A stretch of DNA of 12,790 nt from contig CAMDPJ010000042.1 in assembly GCA_945903925.1 (NCBI GenBank), positions 1-12,790 on the forward strand, given 5' to 3'. The stretch's first letter is position 1; each line of letters starts with the position of its first letter. The notes beneath the pieces were generated by a model. That model had not been told where the DNA came from and did not search any database. It worked only from the letters and a program-made list of their open reading frames with translations. Made by a program: the position numbers and the translations under genes. This stretch comes from Chryseobacterium gleum (lineage in GTDB: Bacteria > Bacteroidota > Bacteroidia > Flavobacteriales_C > GCA-002722245). Of this stretch, positions 7,543-12,790 are shown in pieces.

Positions 7543-8568
7543 ATGAAGAAGTTAGTGCGCATTTTTATGGTGTTGGCCATTGTGGCAATCGCAGCAGGGG
7601 CTTACGTTTGGTTTGGCGTAATCAATAAGAAAATTGAATTTAACGAGAAGCCCTTGGTGATTTATGTGCGCACTGGCGAAGGTTATGAGCAACTAATGCA
7701 ACAGTTAGAAGAGAGCAAGGTGGTAGAAAATATGTGGGTTTTTAAAAAGCTGGCCGACTTTAAAAATCTTCCAACTAATGTGTATGAAGGTCGTTACACG
7801 ATTACAGAAGAAATGGGCTACAACGACTTAATTGTGTATTTCCGTTCGGGCAAGATTGATGAGGTTTCAGTTGATTTTCATTCCATTAGAACCAAAGATG
7901 AATTGGCAGAAAGGGTGTCGAAACAAATTGAAGCTGGCAAAGACAGTATTTTGGATTTGTTGAACGATGACAAATACATGGCGACTTTCGGACTCAATTC
8001 TGAAAATGCTTTGGTGTTGTTTTTACCCAATAAATACAAAATGTTTTGGAACACCGGCGCCGATAAATTCATTAAAAGAATGGCTAAAGAATACAAGAAA
8101 TTCTGGACGGCCGAGCGCAAAGCAAAAGCAAAGAAACAAGGCTTAACTCAATCTGAAGCGTCTGTATTAGCCTCTATTGTTATGGCCGAACAAAGTAAAA
8201 GAACTGAAGAATGGCCAGTTATTGCTGGTTTGTATTTAAATCGTTTGCGCACAGGAATGCCATTACAAAGTGACCCAACAGCGGTTTACGCCTCAGGAGA
8301 TTTCACCATCAAAAGGGTAACGCATGATATTTTAGCGATTAATTCTCCTTACAATACTTATAGAAATACTGGCTTACCTCCCGGACCAATCTATCTCCCT
8401 GCGCAAGGTGCGATTGATGCTGTGTTGAATGCCGAAAAGCACGATTACATTTTTATGTGTGCGTCGGGTGATGGTTCATTTAAACATAATTTCGCACGTA
8501 CTTTAAGAGAGCACAATCAAAATGCACAGTTATACTGGAAACAGTTGGATAAGCAGAATATACATTAA
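7543..8568 (+). CDS. mltG: endolytic murein transglycosylase MltG (YceG-like)
   Basis: MltG cleaves nascent peptidoglycan strands inside the chain, near the membrane, and is thought to end glycan polymerisation. The 341-residue protein has an N-terminal membrane anchor (about 5-26), a small LysM-like domain (about 35-105), and the YceG catalytic domain. The catalytic stretch is ASIVMAEQ (residues 210-217) followed by EEWPVIAGLYLNRLRTGMPL and QSDPTAVYA. Glu216 aligns with the essential Glu of E. coli MltG (E218 by my recollection). The first Glu of the usual SIVEKE is Met214 here. NTYRNTGLPPGPIYLP and the HNFARTLREHN tail are further signatures. It starts 1 bp after the acetyltransferase stop. 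Confidence 0.95.
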   Translation: MKKLVRIFMVLAIVAIAAGAYVWFGVINKKIEFNEKPLVIYVRTGEGYEQLMQQLEESKVVENMWVFKKLADFKNLPTNVYEGRYTITEEMGYNDLIVYFRSGKIDEVSVDFHSIRTKDELAERVSKQIEAGKDSILDLLNDDKYMATFGLNSENALVLFLPNKYKMFWNTGADKFIKRMAKEYKKFWTAERKAKAKKQGLTQSEASVLASIVMAEQSKRTEEWPVIAGLYLNRLRTGMPLQSDPTAVYASGDFTIKRVTHDILAINSPYNTYRNTGLPPGPIYLPAQGAIDAVLNAEKHDYIFMCASGDGSFKHNFARTLREHNQNAQLYWKQLDKQNIH

Positions 8569-8586
8569 GACATTATACGGAAGACA

Positions 8587-9720
8587 ATGAACTTTTTACA
8601 GGTAATCAATAAAAGCAAAGAAAAGTTAGGGAAAGAAGAGAAAGAGTTTAAAAAACTAGTGAATCAAGTAAGCCAAGTGCAAGAAGAAATCGACTTGGTG
8701 CAGCAAGAGTTAGATGTGGTTTTGCAACGCTATAGTGATGTTGTTTTACCTTTAGTAAATAACGAGAAGGCTCTAAAGACTTCGTTAATAAAAGCATTGC
8801 ACAAAAACCTTAAAGAACTAAAATTTTCTAAAAATCAAAAAAGCCGAATTGAAGGGGTATTAATTTCTTTGTTCGATGAAATAAATTTTGAAGAAAAAAT
8901 TGAAGATGAAGAGCTAAAAGAAATTTATTCTCAAGTTGCACATGAAGAAGAAGAGCAGGAAATGAAGCAAGTAATGGTCCACATGGAGAAAATGCAAATG
9001 GAGAATTATTTTAGAAGTAAGGGCTACAATATTAATTTAGATGACGTTGATTTTTCTGGAGATCCAGCCGAGGTGCAACGAAAAATTCATGCGCAATTGG
9101 ATGAACAAGAGCAAATTAATAGAGAGCGAGAACAACATTTTAATAAAAATCCTTCCAAGAAATCAAAGAAACAATTAGAAAAGGAAGCTAAAGAAAAAGA
9201 AGCTCGCAATTTGCAAGAGAAAGACATAAAATCGATTTATAGAAATTTGGTGAAATTGTTGCATCCCGATTTGGAGCAAGATGATGATGAAAAGCTTAAA
9301 AAGGAAGATTTGATGAAGCAGTTAACTAAAGCGTATGAAGAGAAGGATATTTATATATTGCTTCAGTTCGAAATACAATACCTTAATAAAGATGCAGCGC
9401 ATATCACTTCCATGGATAGGCAGAAATTAAAAAATTACACCCATTTTTTAAGAGAACAAGTTGAGCAACTCAAAATTCAGTTGCATGAGAAAGTTGCCCA
9501 CCCTCGTTATTTCAACATTTATCTATATGTTGAAGATGGCTGGCGAAAAGCCAATGCCAATTTGTATCGTCATAGATATAAGCTTGCGCGAGAAATTTCT
9601 ACTCTAGAAATAGCCATTGAAAGCATGCGAAAAAACGACAAAAAGGCTGTTTTAAAATTTGTTGAAAATCATGAAAGTGAATACTTGTCTTTTCCTTTTT
9701 TCGATGATTTTTCTTTTTAA
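8587..9720 (+). CDS. coiled-coil protein with J-domain-like HPD motif
   Basis: This 377-residue protein is highly charged, with long Glu/Lys-rich stretches typical of coiled coil (about 9-50 and 115-210). A J-domain-like region follows at about 211-262: DIKSIYRNLVKLLHPDLEQ with the HPD tripeptide at 226-228, then an acidic loop and LTKAYEEKDIYILLQF. J domains stimulate the ATPase of DnaK-type chaperones through HPD. The rest, including the 280-377 helical part (HFLREQVEQL, then DGWRKANANLYR), matches nothing I can name. No signal peptide or helix is seen, so it should be cytoplasmic. It starts 18 bp after mltG with a modest purine-rich site (GGAAGA) and probably belongs to the same operon. 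The HPD motif is clear; the client and function are unknown. Confidence 0.8.
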   Translation: MNFLQVINKSKEKLGKEEKEFKKLVNQVSQVQEEIDLVQQELDVVLQRYSDVVLPLVNNEKALKTSLIKALHKNLKELKFSKNQKSRIEGVLISLFDEINFEEKIEDEELKEIYSQVAHEEEEQEMKQVMVHMEKMQMENYFRSKGYNINLDDVDFSGDPAEVQRKIHAQLDEQEQINREREQHFNKNPSKKSKKQLEKEAKEKEARNLQEKDIKSIYRNLVKLLHPDLEQDDDEKLKKEDLMKQLTKAYEEKDIYILLQFEIQYLNKDAAHITSMDRQKLKNYTHFLREQVEQLKIQLHEKVAHPRYFNIYLYVEDGWRKANANLYRHRYKLAREISTLEIAIESMRKNDKKAVLKFVENHESEYLSFPFFDDFSF

Positions 9721-9771
9721 TTTCCCGCATCTAAACCCCTTGTTGTTTTGCAGTTACAGGTCTTCACGCAG

Positions 9772-9790
9772 AGCCAGATAGAATCTGGCT
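9772..9790 (+). terminator. 8-bp hairpin after the dapF-mltG operon, possible terminator
   Basis: AGCCAGAT (9772-9779) and ATCTGGCT (9783-9790) form a perfect stem with a 3-nt loop about 50 bp past the last stop of the plus-strand operon. There is no T run after it on either strand, so it may instead be a processing site or a repeat remnant. Confidence 0.35.
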
Positions 9791-10033
9791 TAAAATAAAT
9801 TAATGCCAAGCCTCCTGTAAAGATATGCTTCTACTTTAATACTGGTTGAATTTTGCAGTTTTGCTCCCCACATTTTTATCGGATACTCGTGCTTCGTTGG
9901 CCATCGCGTTGCAGCATCAGTATTGTTAAGTTAGCGTTTCCATGACATGAGTTATGCGTAAAAAAATGGGGGCGTATATTGGTTGAAAGATTTGAGGAAA
10001 TTGGTGTCTGTCCCTTTTTATGTAAACCTTTTC

Positions 10034-10074
10034 TTTGATTTGATGTCTATGTGTTGTATATTTATTTAAATTTG
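10034..10074 (+). promoter_or_regulatory. candidate promoter of the toxin-antitoxin pair
   Basis: A TTTG at 10034-10037 lies 19 bp before TATATTTA (10057-10064, one mismatch to TAnnTTTG), a standard Bacteroidota spacing. A perfect TAAATTTG also occurs at 10067-10074. If that one is used, transcription would begin at or within a few bases of the ATG at 10080, giving a nearly leaderless mRNA. Confidence 0.4.
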
Positions 10075-10079
10075 TTGCT

Positions 10080-10313
10080 ATGAGTAACTCAGAAATAAGA
10101 AATAACCTGCATAGTTTCATCGACAATGTTAAAGATGAGAAGTTTCTTCGCGTTGTCCACGCTATGATGAAAGAATACCTTGAAAGCTCAGATGTAACTG
10201 AGGAAGAAAAGGAAATTCTAACTTTAAGATTGGATTACTATGAACAAAACCCAACCCACACAGAAAGTTGGAGCAGTTTAAAATCTCGTTTACAAAACAA
10301 GAAATCAGCTTAA
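10080..10313 (+). CDS. antitoxin-like addiction module component
   Basis: The 77-residue acidic, helical protein (start MSNSEIRNNLHSFIDNVKDE) resembles the short Bacteroidota 'addiction module component' proteins that sit upstream of RelE/ParE toxins. They share an N-terminal helix with a D-(E)-x-x-L pattern, an EEEKEILTLRLDYYE middle, and a polar C-terminal tail (SSLKSRLQNKK) expected to wrap the toxin. The stop and the toxin start share one base (TAATG, 10311-10315), the classical coupled arrangement. No ribbon-helix-helix or helix-turn-helix is evident, so DNA binding and autoregulation are uncertain. The frame is intact although its toxin is broken. Confidence 0.75.
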   Translation: MSNSEIRNNLHSFIDNVKDEKFLRVVHAMMKEYLESSDVTEEEKEILTLRLDYYEQNPTHTESWSSLKSRLQNKKSA

Positions 10314-10618
10314 TGTTTACTGTTGAACCACTAACTCTTGCCTCCCAAGACATCGAAGAAATCTACCAATGGTATGAAGACAGAAAGTTTGGTTTAGGCG
10401 ATGCTTTTTTAGATGCCTTAGATGAAAGATTTAAGGAAATAAGTAAGTTTCCTGAGTAGTGTGAAGATAAATTTAGAGGTATTAGAAAAGCATTTACAGA
10501 TACATTTCCTTACGTTGTTTATTATAAGATTCACCCAAATAATTTAATCATTGTTCATGCAGTATTGCACATGAGCAGGCACTCTCAGCAATGGAAGAGT
10601 AGAATAAAATCTAAATAG
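10313..10618 (+). pseudogene. RelE/ParE-family toxin interrupted by an in-frame amber codon
   Basis: From ATG 10313 the frame gives 48 residues (start MFTVEPLTLASQDIEEI), then TAG at 10457-10459. It then continues in the same frame without further stops for 52 residues to TAG at 10616-10618. The second half has the toxin-family signatures FRGIRKAF, FPYVVYYKI and IIVHAVLHMSRHSQQWKSR, so the two halves together make a normal-length toxin of about 101 residues. RelE/ParE toxins inhibit translation or gyrase. A single base change (for example CAG to TAG) explains the break. The truncated 48-residue product lacks the core strands and should be inactive. Readthrough or a sequencing error are the alternatives. 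Confidence 0.85.
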
Positions 10619-10736
10619 GAAACCCATCCTCAATAGCTCCTCTCAACCCTTCCACATCTGCCATTCTATAAGATTCTAAGCTGCTCAAATACTTAAAACC
10701 TGTGAAGTATATAGGGACGGTAGGTATTATCGTCAT
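10611..10736 (-). other. possible 41-residue ORF or gene remnant
   Basis: The frame begins at ATG 10736-10734, which overlaps the stop of the transposase remnant (ATGA). It ends at TAG 10613-10611, overlapping the toxin stop on the other strand by a few bases. The translation ends LRGAIEDGFPI and has a protein-like composition (YFTGFKYLSSLESYR), but I recognise no family. The first part lies inside the 10713-10728 inverted repeat. It may be the tail of a gene cut by the element, or chance. Confidence 0.2.
10713..10728 (+). repeat. left 16-bp inverted repeat of the RAYT remnant
   Basis: AGGGACGGTAGGTATT is a perfect inverted match to 10983-10998. It begins just beyond the end of the transposase frame. 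Confidence 0.85.
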
Positions 10737-10972
10737 GCTTCAACATTTATTTTCTTTTTTGGTCGGCCTTTTTTGTTGAAATTAAATGTTTTTCCTGTCA
10801 TCTTTTCTATTTTCTTAATAAACTTTAAATCTACTGCCGGACGGTTGGTTTTAGCGCGTGCTCTTAAGGTTTTAATTATTTCTTCGTTGGCCTTCTCTTT
10901 TAAATATTGCTTCCAATCATCTATTTCTAAATATTCCTGCACCGATGAAAGAGGGTATTTCCCTTTGCCAGT
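10733..10972 (-). pseudogene. C-terminal remnant of a REP-associated tyrosine transposase (RAYT)
   Basis: The frame opens after a TAA at 10975-10973, with no ATG and only an internal GTG, and gives 79 residues ending at TGA 10735-10733. GKYPLSSVQEYL recalls the 'YpwSS...Y' segment near the end of the Y1_Tnp catalytic domain. DDWKQYLKEKANEE, KTLRARAKTNRP, FIKKIEKMTGK and the terminal KKGRPKKK match the usual RAYT tail (W-x-x-YL, nRP, LE-x-x-x-GR, GRPrK). Full RAYTs have roughly 150-220 residues. The HUH histidines and the catalytic tyrosine are missing, so it cannot transpose by itself. The junction between YPLSS and DDWKQYL also seems short, which hints at an internal deletion. Confidence 0.7.
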
Positions 10973-10982
10973 TTAATATTTA

Positions 10983-10998
10983 AATACCTACCGTCCCT
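10983..10998 (-). repeat. right 16-bp inverted repeat of the RAYT remnant
   Basis: AATACCTACCGTCCCT on the plus strand is a perfect inverted match to 10713-10728. A T run follows it. The GTCCCTTTTT core also occurs at 10010-10019. Confidence 0.85.
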
Positions 10999-11160
10999 TT
11001 TTTTCCCAAAGTTCATAATAATTCTAGGTTTGCCAAATTTCTAGAAGCTAAAAGTAGGGAAATTTTTGATTGTGAAAAGATATTGAAGGCAAAAAAGTGC
11101 ATCTGCCTCTGCAAATTTCTCCGCCGATAAAAAGGTACAGATTATATGTTTGTAAAAAAA

Positions 11161-11296
11161 ACAGTAGTTTCAGATGTAGCGCAGCGCAATCTAAAATCTT
11201 CTTTTCAGCGATTTTTAATCGCGATGAATCACACAAAATAAAAGCGATTAAAAATCGCAATAAGTTCGTTTCAAATTGTAAATTTGAAACTACTGT
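11161..11296. mobile_element. 136-bp MITE/REP-like element with nested inverted repeats
   Basis: The ends are a perfect 12-bp inverted repeat, ACAGTAGTTTCA (11161-11172) and TGAAACTACTGT (11285-11296). Inside, GCGATTTTTAATCGC (11208-11222) and GCGATTAAAAATCGC (11244-11258) are exact reverse complements, and each can also fold on itself. A third palindrome, GTTTCAAATT-GTA-AATTTGAAAC (11268-11290), overlaps the right end. No reading frame is convincing. Such nested palindromes without a gene fit a non-autonomous mobile repeat or a structured intergenic repeat. Confidence 0.6.
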
Positions 11297-11403
11297 GGGT
11301 CTCACGGTCTCACAAAGTTCTATTATATTTGGCCATAGATTGAAATTGGATATATTGTGATACAAAATCTAAATAGCACAGTTTAGTTTACACTCCCGTA
11401 AAA

Positions 11404-11417
11404 TTGAAACTACAGTG
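11404..11417 (+). repeat. extra copy of the palindromic element's terminal motif
   Basis: TTGAAACTACAGTG differs by one base from TTGAAACTACTGTG at 11284-11297, in the same orientation 120 bp away. It may be a solo end or the remains of a second element copy. Confidence 0.45.
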
Positions 11418-11449
11418 TTGAAATTCGTTGTGACAAAGAACCAGAATTA

Positions 11450-12496
11450 TTAGTATTTGCTTGTATATCCTTTTGCAACACATTTAGTTTTACAATAATT
11501 TATTTGACATTCAGAAGAACAAGCTTTTGGTTCGCTGTCTCCATAGAGATCGTAGCTCTGAGTAAAACTTAAATTAATAGAACTTCCCGTTTCTGTATAG
11601 CATGGGCATTCAGAAATTGATAACATATCTTTGCGTTGCATAAATTTACTGCATGCAACACATTTGATTTCTTCATTGTCAATTTGGTCTCGTTTGTTTT
11701 TTATTGCATCCCAGTTTTTATTATTTTTATTTTCATGAGCCAACTGACATGTACCTGAACACATCACGTGTTTCCAATCTGTATAACCCATATGTGCGAT
11801 GGCAAAAGTATTTTTAAAATCGTTTTCAGAAATATTAATTATAGGATTTCCTAAGTCGTCTACAAAAAACGCGGTTCTTTTCTTTTGGGGGAGATTATAG
11901 TTATCATCATAAATGCCGCTAAATATTATTTTTTTAGGATAAGTGTATCTACCGCAACCATTGGAGCATAACACCTTAAAATCCCATGGATAGCTTATTT
12001 TAACGGATTGCTTAAAATAAAAACCTTCATATATTCCTGAAAATAATTGTTGAGGTAATGTTTCTAAAAGTTTAGTAGCACTCCAACCACCCCAACCACC
12101 AAGCGATTTAGTCATCAAAATTAATTTAACTCCTTCTTCTTTATTTTGAATATATCCCTCGCCGTTAAATATTTTGATACCTTTCAACAACAATGCACCA
12201 GCATTGTTAGAAGGAATTAATTTTTCGATATAAAAAATGCAAGAGTCATTGTATTTTTGATTATTGGTATTATGGTAAAGTACCTGGTATAAAGAAGCTA
12301 AATTGTAATATGCATCAGTAGCTCCTAGTTCAGCTGCTCGATTCAAATAATAAGATTTTTGTTTTAAGGATGAACCTGACGTATCGAATGGTATCACTCC
12401 ACTAAGAAGTTTAAAAATGTAAGGACCCCAAACTGTGTCTTTAGCAAAATACTGTTCTTTTGGATTCATGTAGTCAAATGTCAATTGAGTTTGCAT
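11450..12496 (-). CDS. Sel1-like repeat protein with paired-cysteine C-terminal domain (5'-truncated gene)
   Basis: From ATG 12496 the frame gives 348 residues. The N-terminal third looks like Sel1/TPR-type helical repeats: LNRAAELGATDAYYNLASLY (51-70), then GALLLKGIKIFNGEGYIQNK (100-119) and the following helix. The C-terminal half holds twelve cysteines in pairs: 177/181, 246/250, 279/282, 297/299, 326/330 and 335/339, mostly CxxxC or CxxC, suggesting several zinc-binding units. The motif FSGIY occurs twice (152-156 and 192-196). No signal peptide is seen. The same frame continues upstream without a stop to about 12642, where an IS3-family element seems to begin, so the original protein was longer. 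ATG 12496 with AGAGGAGAA just before it is the best remaining start. I do not know the family or the function. Confidence 0.65.
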   Translation of the reverse strand: MQTQLTFDYMNPKEQYFAKDTVWGPYIFKLLSGVIPFDTSGSSLKQKSYYLNRAAELGATDAYYNLASLYQVLYHNTNNQKYNDSCIFYIEKLIPSNNAGALLLKGIKIFNGEGYIQNKEEGVKLILMTKSLGGWGGWSATKLLETLPQQLFSGIYEGFYFKQSVKISYPWDFKVLCSNGCGRYTYPKKIIFSGIYDDNYNLPQKKRTAFFVDDLGNPIINISENDFKNTFAIAHMGYTDWKHVMCSGTCQLAHENKNNKNWDAIKNKRDQIDNEEIKCVACSKFMQRKDMLSISECPCYTETGSSINLSFTQSYDLYGDSEPKACSSECQINYCKTKCVAKGYTSKY

Positions 12497-12642
12497 TTCT
12501 CCTCTTTTATAATCGAGAAGCAGCTGTGCTAATGATCTTGGATTTTCTTCAACTAAAATTAAATCTATCGAACCCCTAAGTATTTTAAGGAAGTCTACGG
12601 CATCATATGGAATGGCACTGCCGTCAAATGCCTTAGGAACTA
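12497..12642 (-). pseudogene. 5' remnant of the Sel1-like gene, cut by the insertion sequence
   Basis: This is 48 in-frame codons directly before ATG 12496, with protein-like content (AIPYDAVDFLKILRGSIDL, then NPRSLAQLLLDYKRGE) and no start codon of its own. It most likely belongs to the same coding sequence as the 348-residue frame. If the IS boundary is as inferred, the original start and any signal sequence are lost. Confidence 0.55.
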
Positions 12643-12790
12643 TGTAAGTACCCCATTTTTCATACTGGGTATAAATTGAATTTCAAATATGCTGATTTTG
12701 TTTGATAAAATTTAAAGGACTCATGTTTTTTAATGATTGATGAGGATGATTTTGATTGTAATCTAAAAGCCATTTCCAAGATAGATTTCG
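12643..12790 (-). mobile_element. end of an IS3-family insertion sequence (continues past the right edge)
   Basis: This contains the C-terminal 35 codons of an IS3-type transposase and a probable terminal repeat. On the plus strand the end reads TGTAAGTACCCCATTTTT from 12643, which resembles the IS150-group end as I remember it (TGTA, then CCCATTTT). The other end and any target duplication lie outside the window, so the exact boundary is an inference; it must fall between 12643 and 12682. Confidence 0.55.
12683..12790 (-). CDS. IS3-family transposase (OrfB/integrase core), C-terminal fragment
   Basis: On the minus strand the right edge translates in one frame to 35 residues before TGA 12685-12683. 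They include WKWLLDYNQNHPHQSLK and SPLNFIKQNQHI. This is the conserved tail of the DDE integrase core in IS3-type OrfB proteins (pattern YN..RPH.sL...tP..f), with His in place of the usual Arg. The DDE residues lie upstream, outside the window. Whether the full transposase is intact cannot be judged from here. Confidence 0.75.
   Translation of the reverse strand, partial: RNLSWKWLLDYNQNHPHQSLKNMSPLNFIKQNQHI

Larger units (their letters stand above)
9721..10079. other. 359-bp spacer without a gene
   Basis: I see no credible coding sequence or RNA gene here. It holds the 9772-9790 hairpin, a GGTGTCTGTCCCTTTTT stretch at 10003-10019 and, at its right end, the probable promoter of the toxin-antitoxin pair. 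The GTCCCTTTTT core of the middle stretch recurs at 10993-11002 beside the right inverted repeat of the transposase remnant. It may mark an old REP-type repeat. Confidence 0.5.
10713..10998 (-). mobile_element. 286-bp REP/RAYT-type element: transposase remnant between 16-bp inverted repeats
   Basis: AGGGACGGTAGGTATT at 10713-10728 is the exact reverse complement of AATACCTACCGTCCCT at 10983-10998. Between them lies only the C-terminal part of a Y1/IS200-type transposase and a short spacer. REP-associated tyrosine transposases are typically flanked by such short, GGGAC-containing repeats. The element looks like an internally deleted, non-autonomous copy. Confidence 0.65.
10999..11449. other. 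451-bp repeat-rich spacer without a credible gene
   Basis: Open frames exist on both strands here, but they run through palindromes, match no family and lack a coding look. The region holds the 136-bp nested inverted-repeat element, an 8-bp tandem duplication (GGTCTCAC twice, 11298-11313), and an extra copy of the element's terminal motif at 11404-11417. Confidence 0.6.

Noticed and set aside
9926..10126. 66-codon minus-strand frame before the antitoxin
   Set aside because: It overlaps the antitoxin start and promoter region, and its composition does not look like a real protein.
11161..11296. CRISPR-like array
   Set aside because: The repeats are inverted and nested, not direct and evenly spaced, and no cas gene is present.
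11048..11365. Overlapping open frames on both strands in the repeat region
   Set aside because: Both run through the nested palindromes, match no family and are best explained as open frames created by the repeats.

Overview
The window reads as an AT-rich chromosomal segment from a member of the Bacteroidota. The evidence is the TonB type with an RNEIVFENKNKQYGAF N-terminus, two tandem long ExbD proteins behind a four-helix ExbB, little Shine-Dalgarno use, and several matches to the Bacteroidota -7 promoter box TAnnTTTG. No species can be named from the sequence alone.

Positions 1-3918 (minus strand) are one tightly packed operon, read right to left: exbB, exbD, exbD, tonB, a 69-residue two-helix membrane protein, and a PstS-like lipoprotein that runs off the left edge. 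Gaps are 3-30 bp, with one 14-bp overlap. ExbB and ExbD form the proton-driven motor that energises TonB-dependent outer-membrane receptors through TonB. Behind a strong hairpin lies a DegQ/HtrA periplasmic protease (4126-5559, minus). It is transcribed divergently from the next operon across a 107-bp spacer that holds a perfect 16-bp palindrome.

Positions 5667-9720 (plus strand) are a second compact cluster: dapF (meso-DAP supply for lysine and peptidoglycan), an unrecognised 185-residue protein, a GNAT acetyltransferase, mltG (glycan-strand release) and a large coiled-coil protein with a J-domain-like HPD motif. Overlapping or nearly touching ends suggest co-transcription. dapF and mltG give the cluster a cell-wall theme.

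From 9721 to the right edge the sequence is decayed accessory DNA. It holds a toxin-antitoxin pair whose antitoxin is intact but whose RelE/ParE-type toxin carries an in-frame amber codon. Next comes the C-terminal remnant of a REP-associated (Y1/IS200-type) transposase between perfect 16-bp inverted repeats, then a 136-bp nested palindromic element that resembles a MITE or REP. A cysteine-rich Sel1-like protein follows on the minus strand. It appears to have lost its 5' end to an IS3-family element, whose transposase C-terminus and probable terminal repeat lie at the right edge. The main novelty candidates are the paired-cysteine protein, the palindromic element, the RAYT remnant between inverted repeats, and the unrecognised protein after dapF. 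I see no clear new multi-gene defence or biosynthetic system.
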